From Saccharopolyspora indica (lineage in GTDB: Bacteria > Actinomycetota > Actinomycetes > Mycobacteriales > Pseudonocardiaceae), in NCBI RefSeq assembly GCF_027853965.1, contig NZ_JAQGLB010000005.1, forward strand, positions 124,001 through 188,000: DNA of 64,000 nucleotides. The letters are read 5' to 3'. Positions 8,143-15,925 of the stretch are shown in pieces; the stretch's first letter is position 1; every line of letters starts with the position of its first letter. Both the position numbers and the translations under genes were made by a program. The notes under the pieces are model-generated. The model was not told the DNA's origin. It was given only the letters and a program-made list of their open reading frames with translations, and did not search any database.

Positions 8143-10029
8143 GTGAGGCGGTTGCCGGGGTTGGTGAACTGGCTGTTCCGGCCTGCGGAGCGCGACACCG
8201 AGGGGCTCGTCGAGCACGCGCCGGTGATGCGCGTGCGGGCGGTCATCAAGCGGTTCTGGCCGGATGCCAGGCCGTTCCGCGGCTGGCTGCTGCTCAGCCT
8301 GCTGCTCGTGCTGATCTCGCCGCTGCTGGACACCGCGGCGATCTGGCTGTTCAAAGTGCTCATCGACGACGTGCTGACACCGCAGAACTTCGCCGTGTTC
8401 CCGATGGTGGCGGCCGCCTACGCGGTGCTCACGCTGCTGTCCGGGGTGCTCGACTTCTGCGGGCAGTACCTCGCGGTGTGGATCGGCGAGAACTTCCTGC
8501 ACCGGATGCGCACCAGGGTCTTCGCGCACCTGCACACGCTGTCGGTCGGGTTCTTCGACCGCAGGCGCATCGGCGACACCCTGTCCCGGCTCACCGACGA
8601 CGTCGGCGCCATCGAGTCCCTGGTGCTCTCCGGCGTCGCCCAGACCTTCTCCTCGGTGGTCAAGATCCTGCTGTTCGGCGGTGTGCTGTTCTACCTCGAC
8701 TGGCGGCTGGCACTGGTGGCGCTGGTGTCGGTGCCGCTTTTCTGGCTGGTGGCCAAGTTCTTCGCCCGCCGCATCAAGGACGCCGCCCGGGAGGAGCGCG
8801 GGCGCAGCGGCTCGATCAGCACCGTGGCCGAGGAGAGCCTCGGCAACGCGTCGCTGATCCAGGCCTACGGCCGCGAGGAGGCCGAAGTCGGCCGCTTCGC
8901 CCGGCAGAGCCGCGGCAACGTCGTCGCCGAGCTCTCCGCCGCCCGCATCGGGGCGCTGTTCGGGCCGTTGACCGATCTGATGCAGGTCTTCGGCGTGCTG
9001 GCCATCGTCGGGGTCGGGATCCTGGAGCTGTCGGCCGGGCGGATCAGCCTCGGCGGGCTGCTGGCGTTCCTGATCTACCTCTCCCAGCTCTACACGCCGG
9101 TGCAGAGCCTCGGCCAGCTCGTCAACCGGGTGTTCTCCGCATCCGCCAGCGCCGAGCGCATCATCGAGCTGCTCGACCAGAAGCCGCTGGTGCAGAGCCC
9201 GCCGGACCCGGTGCCGCTGCGGCGGGTCACCGGCCGGATCGACGTCGACCGAGTCGACTTCCGCTACCCCGGCACCACCAACGACGTGCTGCACAGCGTG
9301 AGCTTCTGCGCGCCGCCCGGCCAGACCACCGCGGTGGTCGGCGCCAGCGGTGCGGGCAAGTCGACGCTGACCAAGCTGCTGCTGCGCTTCTACGACCCGG
9401 AGCGCGGCCGCATCCTGCTCGACGGGATCGACCTGCGGCAGCTCGACATCGCCGACCTGCGCGCCAACATCGCGATCGTGCTGCAGGAGACGCTGCTGCT
9501 GGACGGCACCATCGCGGACAACATCCTGGCCGGCCGCCCGGATGCCGATGAGCGCCAGCTCGTCGAGGCCGCCGAGGCCGCCGACGCCCACGAGTTCATC
9601 CAAACCCTGCCGGAGGGCTACGAAACGCGCGTCGGGCAGCGCGGCAGGCTGCTCTCCGGCGGGCAGCGGCAGCGCATCGCCATCGCCCGCGCGATGATCC
9701 GCGACGCGCCGATCCTGCTGCTCGACGAGCCGACGACGAGCCTGGACGCCGATGCCACGCGGCGGATCCTCGCCCCGCTGCGCCGGTTGATGGCCGGGCG
9801 CACCACCATCGTGATCTCGCACAACCTGCTCACCGTCCGCGACGCGCAGCAGATCGTGTACCTGGACAACGGCCGGATCACCGAAGCGGGCACGCACGAG
9901 GAGCTGCTGGCCAACAACACCGGCTACGCCCACCTCTACCGGCTTCACCACCCGGACCGGGGGCAGGCGGCGGTGCCCGAGCAGCAGGTGGCACCGCCCC
10001 GGCCGGTCGACGGGCAGCTGCCCAACTGA
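8143..10029 (+). CDS. ABC exporter, fused membrane and ATPase half-transporter
   Basis: A 628-residue type I exporter that probably works as a homodimer in the membrane. A six-helix transmembrane domain spans roughly residues 45-330. The nucleotide-binding domain has Walker A GASGAGKST, signature LLSGGQRQRIAIARAM, Walker B ILLLDEPT and the H-loop VISHN. There is no N-terminal C39 peptidase domain, so it would not cleave a leader peptide. The start is uncertain: GTG 8143 gives VRRLPGLVNW, while ATG 8227 gives MRVRAVIK. Its position right after the Gly/Trp peptide gene makes that peptide a candidate substrate, by inference only. Confidence 0.88.
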   Translation: MRRLPGLVNWLFRPAERDTEGLVEHAPVMRVRAVIKRFWPDARPFRGWLLLSLLLVLISPLLDTAAIWLFKVLIDDVLTPQNFAVFPMVAAAYAVLTLLSGVLDFCGQYLAVWIGENFLHRMRTRVFAHLHTLSVGFFDRRRIGDTLSRLTDDVGAIESLVLSGVAQTFSSVVKILLFGGVLFYLDWRLALVALVSVPLFWLVAKFFARRIKDAAREERGRSGSISTVAEESLGNASLIQAYGREEAEVGRFARQSRGNVVAELSAARIGALFGPLTDLMQVFGVLAIVGVGILELSAGRISLGGLLAFLIYLSQLYTPVQSLGQLVNRVFSASASAERIIELLDQKPLVQSPPDPVPLRRVTGRIDVDRVDFRYPGTTNDVLHSVSFCAPPGQTTAVVGASGAGKSTLTKLLLRFYDPERGRILLDGIDLRQLDIADLRANIAIVLQETLLLDGTIADNILAGRPDADERQLVEAAEAADAHEFIQTLPEGYETRVGQRGRLLSGGQRQRIAIARAMIRDAPILLLDEPTTSLDADATRRILAPLRRLMAGRTTIVISHNLLTVRDAQQIVYLDNGRITEAGTHEELLANNTGYAHLYRLHHPDRGQAAVPEQQVAPPRPVDGQLPN

Positions 10030-10035
10030 GCCGAC

Positions 10036-10076
10036 AAGAGCTGCCCCTCCACCCGTTGGGCGGAGGGGCAGTTCTT
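10036..10076. terminator. Bidirectional terminator
   Basis: A 15-bp stem (aagagctgcccctcc with one G-T wobble in its partner) and an 11-nt loop sit between the converging ABC exporter and FAD monooxygenase genes, with A/T-rich outer edges on both sides. Confidence 0.8.
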
Positions 10077-10083
10077 CGGGCGG

Positions 10084-11277
10084 TCAGCGCCAGGGCTCGC
10101 CGCGGCGGCGGGCCCGCAGCCACCGCTGACCGGTGCCGGTCAGCCGCTTCGCCTTGCGCACCAGCAGGTTCTGCTGGGCCAGGTAGCGCTGGTACTGCCA
10201 AGGGCCCTGGATGCCGTGCCGGCCCGCCATCGCGTAGCAGAACTCCACGGCACCGCGATCGGTGTAGCGGTCGGCCCTTTCGAACCAGGCCATGCTGCTG
10301 CGCGCCGCGATCTGCGCCTCCCGCAGCGCCGTGTGGCCCGCCTCGTCGAACTCCTTGACCGCCAAGGTGGTCTCGGGCTGTTCGTAGAGGCCCTGCGCGA
10401 GCACGATCGCGTCCATGATGGCCAGCTTGGTGCCGGAGCCCAGCGTGAAGTGCGTGGTGTGCGCGGCATCCCCGATCAGCACGGCGTTGTCGTAGCGCCA
10501 GGTCTCGTTGAACACCTGGGTGAAGCGCTGCCACGACGCAGGTTTCCCGCGCGACTGGCTGATCAGCGGCCGTCCCTTCAGCGGGGCGGCGAAGATCTGC
10601 TCCAGCAGCTGCCGCGTCTCGGCGTCGCCGAGCCGGTCCAGGCCCAGTCCCCGCCAGGTCTGCTCCGTGCACTCCACGATGAACGTGCTGATGCCGGCGG
10701 CCGACGGGTAGGCGTGGAACCAGATCCAGCCCGCCGGGGTCTGCTCGAAGTCGAAGGTGAACTTGTCGAACACCCGCTCCGTGCCCAGCCAGATGTAGGG
10801 GTTGCGCCCGTGGTCGATCCGGGTGCCGAACTGGTCCTGGTAGCGCTGCCGGGTGCGGCTGTTGGCGCCGTCGGCCACCACCACCAGGTCGGCGTCGGCG
10901 AACTCGGCAAGGTCCTCCACCGTCGTCTCGTACTGGAACCGCACGCCCAGCTCGGCCGCCCGCTCGGCCAGGATCGCCAGCAGCGGCGCCCGGTTGACGC
11001 TGTAGCCGTAGCCGCCGAGGTAGGCCTTGTCGGTGTTGTGCAGCGCGACGACCTGCTCCTGCCAGAGCGTCGACTCCGCGCGGATGCGGCGCGCGCTCTC
11101 CCGGTCGTTGCGGTAGAGCGTGTCCAGCAGGTCTTCCCAGTAGACGACCCCCCAGCCGTAGGTGGCACCGGGCGGGTCCCGTTCGATCACGGTGATGTCG
11201 TGGCCGGCATCGCGCAGCTTCGCCGAGATGGCGAAGTACAACCCCCCGGGACCGGCCCCGATGCACACGATTTTCAC
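10084..11277 (-). CDS. FAD-dependent aromatic monooxygenase-like oxidoreductase
   Basis: A 397-residue flavoprotein with the Rossmann FAD site VKIVCIGAGPGGLYFA at the N-terminus, a GD motif (NAVLIGDAAHTTHFTLGSG) that binds FAD ribityl, and a central NR/DG region. The sequence resembles the oxygenase part of salicylyl-CoA 5-hydroxylase and anthraniloyl-CoA monooxygenase, including the early YGWGVVYWEDLLD stretch. No CoA-ligase lies nearby, so the substrate is unknown. The GTG at 11275-11277 has an AGGAGGTG site; the open frame continues upstream without support. Confidence 0.82.
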   Translation of the reverse strand: MKIVCIGAGPGGLYFAISAKLRDAGHDITVIERDPPGATYGWGVVYWEDLLDTLYRNDRESARRIRAESTLWQEQVVALHNTDKAYLGGYGYSVNRAPLLAILAERAAELGVRFQYETTVEDLAEFADADLVVVADGANSRTRQRYQDQFGTRIDHGRNPYIWLGTERVFDKFTFDFEQTPAGWIWFHAYPSAAGISTFIVECTEQTWRGLGLDRLGDAETRQLLEQIFAAPLKGRPLISQSRGKPASWQRFTQVFNETWRYDNAVLIGDAAHTTHFTLGSGTKLAIMDAIVLAQGLYEQPETTLAVKEFDEAGHTALREAQIAARSSMAWFERADRYTDRGAVEFCYAMAGRHGIQGPWQYQRYLAQQNLLVRKAKRLTGTGQRWLRARRRGEPWR

Positions 11278-11638
11278 AGCAGCACCTCCTGAACGACAGG
11301 CGGCCAGCTGCGCAGGCGGTCCGGGCGGATCGCCAATGTCCGCGTGAGAAGTCGATACGTCCTCGTTGTACCCCCCAGCCCGCATGGTCGCACCTGCACC
11401 GCGTCGAGAGTTCCAGGCTCATTTCGCGTGGCGGTGCCGGTCATGCGTCGCGGTCGCTGCCCGAAGCGGGAATCTCCTCTCACAGTCGCTGACCGGGGAC
11501 CGGACACCAGTTCGGCTGCTCGCGGCTTGCCGAAGCAGTACGCTCGTAGCCGCGCATCGTCGTTTCGCCCAGCCACGCGCGGGGGTTCGGCAGCAGGCGG
11601 TCCCCGCGTCGCTCGGGGCGCGGCAGCCGGGAGTCGAC
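11278..11638. other. 361-bp divergent intergenic region
   Basis: It separates the FAD monooxygenase from qcrB and must hold both promoters. No convincing -35/-10 pair, operator palindrome or conserved small ORF was recognised. Confidence 0.5.
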
Positions 11639-13285
11639 ATGAGCAGGCTGACCCAGCCCACCAAGCCCGAGAGCAGGTTCACCGCTTCGCTGCGCCGCCA
11701 GGCCGACGAGGTGGACCTGCGGTTCCGCATGGCCGCCGGGATGCGGCGGCAGCTCAACAAGGTCTTCCCGTCGAACTGGTCGTTCCTGCTCGGCGAGATC
11801 GCGCTGTACAGCTTCGTGGTGCTGCTGATCACCGGCACCTACCTCGCCTGGTTCTTCGACCCGTCGATGACCGAGGTGGTCTACGACGGGAAGTTCACCA
11901 ACCTGCAGGGGATCCCGATGTCGCGGGCGTTCGAGAGCACCCTGGACATCTCCTTCGACGTGCGCGGCGGGTTGTTCGCCCGGCAGCTGCACCACTGGGC
12001 GGCGCTGATCTTCATGGCCGCGATCGTGGTGCACATGATGCGGATCTTCTTCACCGGCGCGTTCCGCCGCCCGCGCGAGGTCAACTGGACGATCGGCATC
12101 CTGCTGTTCATCACCGGCATGTTCGAGGGCTTCATCGGCTACTCGCTGCCCGACGACCTGCTCTCCGGCACCGGGCTGCGGATCGCCTCCGGCATCGTGC
12201 TGTCGATCCCGGTGATCGGCACCTGGCTGCAGTGGATCCTGTTCGGCGCGGAGTTCCCGGGCACCGAGATCATCCCGCGCTTCTACATGATCCACATCTT
12301 CCTGCTGCCGGGCATCATCGCGGGCCTGATCGCGGTGCACCTGGCGATCGTCTGGTACCAGAAGCACACCCAGTACCCCGGCGCGGGCCGCACAGAGTCC
12401 AATGTGGAGGGTGTGCGGATCATGCCGGTGTTCGCGGTCAAGAGCAGCGGGCTGTTCTTCATCGTCACCGGCGTGCTGGCGATGATGAGCGGGGTCTTCC
12501 AGATCAACGCGGTCTGGAACTTCGGCCCGTACAACGCCTCGATGATCTCCGCGGCCTCGCAGCCCGACTGGTACATGATCTGGACCGACGGGATGGGTCG
12601 CATCTGGCCGCCGTGGGAGCTCTACCTCGGTCCCTACACCGTGCCCGCGGTGTTCTTCCCGCTGGTCCTCGGGCTCGGCCTGGTGTTCACCGTCGCGATC
12701 GTCTACCCGCTGCTGGAGCGCAAGCTCAGCGGCGACGACGCCCACCACAACCTGCTCCAGCGCCCGCGCGACGTGCCCCTGCGCACCTCGCTGGGCGCGA
12801 TGGCGCTGGCGTTCTTCCTGGTGGTGCTGGCCTCCGGGGTCAACGACATCATCGCCTACATGTTCGGGCTGTCGCTGAACATGACGACCTGGGCGGGCCG
12901 GATCGGGGTCCTGCTGGTGCCGCCGATCGCCTACTACGTGACCTACCGGATCTGCCTCGGGCTGCAGCGCACGGACCGCGAGGTGCTGGCGCACGGCGTG
13001 GAGACCGGCATCGTCAAGCGGCTGCCGCACGGCGAGTTCGTCGAGGTGCACCAGGCGCTGGGGCCGGTGGACGAGCACGGCCACCCGGAACCGCTGCCCT
13101 ACCAGGGCGCCCCGGTGCCCAAGAGGATGAACCAGCTCGGCGCGGCCGGGCACTCGGTGCCGGGCAGCCTGCTGGTCCCCGACCCGCGGGAGGAGACCGA
13201 GTCGCTGGAGCAGGCGCGGCGCGAGCAGGCAGCGGGCCGCGAGACCGAGGTGCGCTCCGGGCCGCCGGCGACACCCGAGCAGTGA
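11639..13285 (+). CDS. qcrB: Cytochrome b subunit of the bc1 complex, stand-alone copy
   Basis: A 548-residue actinobacterial-type cytochrome b, which transfers electrons from menaquinol to cytochrome c in the membrane. Haem ligands lie in [18 protein letters not shown] and in [21 protein letters not shown]. The Qo-site motif is PDWY (QPDWYMIW), as in actinobacterial enzymes. The hydrophilic C-terminal extension rich in E, P and R is also typical. The ATG at 11639 follows GGGAG. QcrC and QcrA genes, which normally precede qcrB, are absent here, so this is probably a second copy or an alternative subunit. Confidence 0.9.
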   Translation: MSRLTQPTKPESRFTASLRRQADEVDLRFRMAAGMRRQLNKVFPSNWSFLLGEIALYSFVVLLITGTYLAWFFDPSMTEVVYDGKFTNLQGIPMSRAFESTLDISFDVRGGLFARQLHHWAALIFMAAIVVHMMRIFFTGAFRRPREVNWTIGILLFITGMFEGFIGYSLPDDLLSGTGLRIASGIVLSIPVIGTWLQWILFGAEFPGTEIIPRFYMIHIFLLPGIIAGLIAVHLAIVWYQKHTQYPGAGRTESNVEGVRIMPVFAVKSSGLFFIVTGVLAMMSGVFQINAVWNFGPYNASMISAASQPDWYMIWTDGMGRIWPPWELYLGPYTVPAVFFPLVLGLGLVFTVAIVYPLLERKLSGDDAHHNLLQRPRDVPLRTSLGAMALAFFLVVLASGVNDIIAYMFGLSLNMTTWAGRIGVLLVPPIAYYVTYRICLGLQRTDREVLAHGVETGIVKRLPHGEFVEVHQALGPVDEHGHPEPLPYQGAPVPKRMNQLGAAGHSVPGSLLVPDPREETESLEQARREQAAGRETEVRSGPPATPEQ

Positions 13286-13341
13286 TCGGCGCGGCGCGGT
13301 GAATATGCTTTCCGGCGCAGCAGCGATCCGTCGGAGGCAGT

Positions 13342-14361
13342 GTGGTTCGGCAACCGATCCCGGTCATCATCGTCGCCGGGTTCCTCGGCTCCGGGAAGAC
13401 GAGCCTGCTCAACCACCTGCTGCGCAACCCGCAGGGCGCCCGGATCGGCGTGGTGGTCAACGACTTCGGGCAGATCAACATCGATGCGCTGAGCGTGGCC
13501 GGGCAGGTCGACTCGTCGGTCTCGCTGAGCAACGGCTGCCTGTGCTGCGCGGTGGACGCCAGCGGCCTGGACGACCTGCTGGCCAAGCTGACGCGCCCGA
13601 GCAGCGACATCGACGTGATCGTGATCGAGTGCAGCGGGCTGGCCGATCCGCGCACCATGGTCCGGATGCTGCTGGGCAGCACCAATCCCCGGCTCGGCTA
13701 CGGCGGGCTGGTCGAGGTGGTCGACGCCGCCGAGTTCGACCGAACCCGGCAGCGCCACCCCGAGCTCGACCAGCACCTGCGCTTCGCGGACCTGGTGCTG
13801 CTGAACAAGACCGACCGGGTCTCCGACGGCGACCGCGACCGGCTGCTGGAGCTGGTGCGCGAGCTCGCCGACGGCGGGCCGGTGCTGCCGACCGCGCACG
13901 GCCGTCTCGACCCGGCACTGCTGTTCGACCGGGAGTCGGTGCGGCAGCGGCGGGAGAGCGCCCGGCAGCTGACCTTCGACGACCTGGTCGGCGACGACTG
14001 CCACGAGCACCTGCACGCCGGTTACCAGAGCGTGGAGTTCACCGCCGACGAGCCGGTCCACCCGCGCGCGCTGATGCGCTTCCTGGACGCCCGCCCGGCC
14101 GGGGTGTACCGGATGAAGGGCCAGGTCCACTTCGGGGTGCCCGGCCACGAGCAGAAGTTCACCCTGCACACCGTCGGTGACTTCCTGCGCTTCCAGCGCT
14201 CCCGCTGGGCCCGCTCCGAGCCGCGCCGCACCCAGCTCGTGGTGATCGGATCCGGCCTCGACCGCGATCGGATCCGCGAGGACCTGCACGCCTGCCTGGG
14301 CCGTCCGGACGCGGCCGACGAGCACAGCATGCTGGACGTGCTGAAGTTCATCCGGGGCTGA
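13342..14361 (+). CDS. CobW/COG0523-type metal chaperone GTPase
   Basis: A 339-residue G3E GTPase. Walker A is GFLGSGKT at residues 13-20. The metal-binding CxCC motif is Cys66-Leu-Cys68-Cys69 (NGCLCC). Switch and base-recognition segments (VIECSGLADP, LLNKTD) are intact, and a CobW C-terminal domain follows. Family members insert Zn, Co or other metals into client proteins, often under metal limitation. The GTG at 13342 has a GGAGG site 4 nt upstream. No Zur box was recognised upstream, so the metal is undetermined. Confidence 0.87.
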   Translation: MVRQPIPVIIVAGFLGSGKTSLLNHLLRNPQGARIGVVVNDFGQINIDALSVAGQVDSSVSLSNGCLCCAVDASGLDDLLAKLTRPSSDIDVIVIECSGLADPRTMVRMLLGSTNPRLGYGGLVEVVDAAEFDRTRQRHPELDQHLRFADLVLLNKTDRVSDGDRDRLLELVRELADGGPVLPTAHGRLDPALLFDRESVRQRRESARQLTFDDLVGDDCHEHLHAGYQSVEFTADEPVHPRALMRFLDARPAGVYRMKGQVHFGVPGHEQKFTLHTVGDFLRFQRSRWARSEPRRTQLVVIGSGLDRDRIREDLHACLGRPDAADEHSMLDVLKFIRG

Positions 14362-14407
14362 GCGCCGGGGGTGGCACCGCCGGTGCGGCCTGGCGGACAA
14401 TCGGGCC

Positions 14408-14881
14408 ATGACCGAGCGCAAGCCACCCGGCACCACGTTCGAATCGTGGGTGGACCGGCAGATCCGGACGGCTCAGGAGCGCGGCGACTTCGACGACCTG
14501 CCCGGCGCGGGCAAGCCGCTGCCCGGCGCCGGCCAGCCCGTCGAGGAGCAGTGGTGGGTCAAGGACTACCTTCGCCGCGAAGGCCTGTCCGGCGAGGCGC
14601 TGCTGCCGACGCCGCTGCGGCTGCGCAAGGAGGTCGAGCGGCTCGCCGAGACCGCGCACGAGCTGCCCAGCGAGCAGGCCGTGCGCGAGGTCGCCGGCGA
14701 TCTCAACCGCCGGATCGTCGAGCACCTGCGCGCCCCGACCGGCCCGCAGGTGGCCATCGCGCCGGCCGACGTCGACGCGCTGCTGGCGAGCTGGCGGGCC
14801 GCCCGGTCACGAGCGTCCGCTCCGCCCGAACCCGCGCCGGAGGAGCCGAAACCCCGCTGGTGGCGCCGGTTCCGGAGGTGA
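14408..14881 (+). CDS. DUF1992 (DnaJ-C28-like) domain protein
   Basis: A 157-residue soluble protein. The first 70 residues carry the DUF1992 signature: FESWVDRQIRTAQERGDFDDLPGAGKPL and the following WWVKDYLRREG. This domain occurs in DNAJC28 and in many bacterial stand-alone proteins of unknown function. The C-terminus is Pro/Arg-rich and ends RWWRRFRR. The ATG at 14408 is the first in frame. It is separated by 46 bp from the CobW-type gene and may be co-transcribed. Confidence 0.85.
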   Translation: MTERKPPGTTFESWVDRQIRTAQERGDFDDLPGAGKPLPGAGQPVEEQWWVKDYLRREGLSGEALLPTPLRLRKEVERLAETAHELPSEQAVREVAGDLNRRIVEHLRAPTGPQVAIAPADVDALLASWRAARSRASAPPEPAPEEPKPRWWRRFRR

Positions 14882-14904
14882 CCCGTCCCACCTGATGAGC
14901 GGCT

Positions 14905-14933
14905 TTGACGGCCGTGCACCGCGATGCTTTGAT
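14905..14933 (+). promoter_or_regulatory. Promoter of leaderless Cys leader peptide (regulator operon)
   Basis: TTGACG at 14905-14910 and TTTGAT at 14928-14933 are 17 bp apart. Six bases separate the -10 box from the ATG at 14940, so transcription should start at or next to the A of that ATG. Confidence 0.6.
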
Positions 14934-14939
14934 CCGATC

Positions 14940-15020
14940 ATGGCACTGGGACCGCTGCTGGTGCAGCGCGCGCACATCGACCTGCTCTGGGTCGCGTCGG
15001 CGGCCTGTCGGCGCGCTTGA
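14940..15020 (+). CDS. Cys-containing leader peptide (26 aa), putative attenuator
   Basis: This short ORF encodes MALGPLLVQRAHIDLLWVAS followed by AACRRA and stop. The HxDLLxVxSAxCRR pattern is that of the actinobacterial putative leader peptides found before sulfur-metabolism genes. A Cys codon near the end lets ribosome stalling report cysteine supply. No Shine-Dalgarno site precedes the ATG and the promoter predicts a leaderless message. The next gene, a winged-helix regulator, starts 63 bp downstream. A sibling lies at 52023. Confidence 0.75.
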   Translation: MALGPLLVQRAHIDLLWVASAACRRA

Positions 15021-15083
15021 GCACTCCCGCGCACCACCCGCTCCCCCGGATCCGCATCGCGATGTGAGACGGAGATTCGTGCC

Positions 15084-15602
15084 ATGACATCGGAAGCCGC
15101 TCGGCCGCTCGCGGCGAACTCGTTCGAGACCCGCCCGCTGCAGGACGGCGCGGTGGTCGAGGTGACCGCCCGGTTCATCGTCACCCGCCAGGACCTGGCC
15201 GCGCTGGAACGGGTCTTCACCCCGCAGCCCGGCCACCTCCCCCAGCAGTCCGCAGTGGAGACTCCGCGGCTGCGGTCGCTGCCCGCCCCGGAAGAACCGA
15301 AGCTGCAGATCCTGGTGGCTCCCCGGCGCATCCTGCGCGCCGACGGCAGCGCCGTGCAGCTGACCCGGCTGGAGTTCGACCTGCTGCTGTACCTGTGCGA
15401 GAACCCCGGCCGGGTGCACCGGCGCAGCTCGCTGCTCAACGCCGTGTGGCAGTTCACCAGCGCACCCAGCACCCGGACCGTGGACGTGCACATCCGCCGC
15501 ATCCGCAGCAAGCTCGGCACCGGCCTGGACCTGATCACCACGGTGCGCGGCGTCGGCTACCGGCTGGACCGCACCACCGACGTGCAGGTCGTGCGGGACT
15601 GA
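15084..15602 (+). CDS. Winged-helix (OmpR-type) regulator lacking a receiver domain
   Basis: A 172-residue protein. Residues 70-165 form an OmpR/PhoB-type DNA-binding domain: LTRLEFDLLLYLCENPGRV, then RTVDVHIRRIRSKLG and TVRGVGYRL. The N-terminal 70 residues do not look like a phosphoacceptor domain, so it is an orphan DNA-binding protein. The ATG at 15084 has a GGAG site. Being downstream of a Cys leader peptide, it is probably induced by cysteine or sulfur limitation and may regulate sulfur scavenging genes nearby; this is inference. Confidence 0.85.
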   Translation: MTSEAARPLAANSFETRPLQDGAVVEVTARFIVTRQDLAALERVFTPQPGHLPQQSAVETPRLRSLPAPEEPKLQILVAPRRILRADGSAVQLTRLEFDLLLYLCENPGRVHRRSSLLNAVWQFTSAPSTRTVDVHIRRIRSKLGTGLDLITTVRGVGYRLDRTTDVQVVRD

Positions 15603-15640
15603 GCGGGCATGGCTCCGCGCACCGCGGGTAGCCGAGGGGC

Positions 15641-15919
15641 ATGCCGAAACGCAGTCGCGAGGAGTACGAGCGGGGGCTGCCCGGCTACCACGATCCGATG
15701 GCCGGGGTGGGCGGGGCGCCCTACGCGCGCAGCGCGCTGACCCTGCGGTTGTGGCTGGCCGGGTTCGGCCTGGTGTTCTGCACGGGCGCAGCGGTGGGGC
15801 TGTTCCTGCTGGTCCCGGGGCTGGTCTGGTTCGCGTGGGTGCTCGTGGTGCTGGCCGTGATCGCCGCCGTCGACTTCGCCTGGGTCGCGCACCGCAAGCG
15901 CCGCGGCGAACCGGGCTGA
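15641..15919 (+). CDS. DUF6343-like two-helix membrane protein
   Basis: A 92-residue protein with a polar N-terminus, the stretch YARSALTLRLWLAGFGLVF and two hydrophobic helices. ARSALTLRLWLAGFGLVF is characteristic of the actinobacterial DUF6343 family, of unknown function. It follows the winged-helix gene by 38 bp and converges with the ABC ATPase gene, 6 bp away. Confidence 0.75.
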   Translation: MPKRSREEYERGLPGYHDPMAGVGGAPYARSALTLRLWLAGFGLVFCTGAAVGLFLLVPGLVWFAWVLVVLAVIAAVDFAWVAHRKRRGEPG

Positions 15920-15925
15920 GCGCGC

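Noticed and set aside
8143..10029. ABC exporter considered as a bacteriocin maturation-export protein with C39 peptidase
   Set aside because: No N-terminal C39 domain or catalytic Cys/His motif precedes the first membrane helix.
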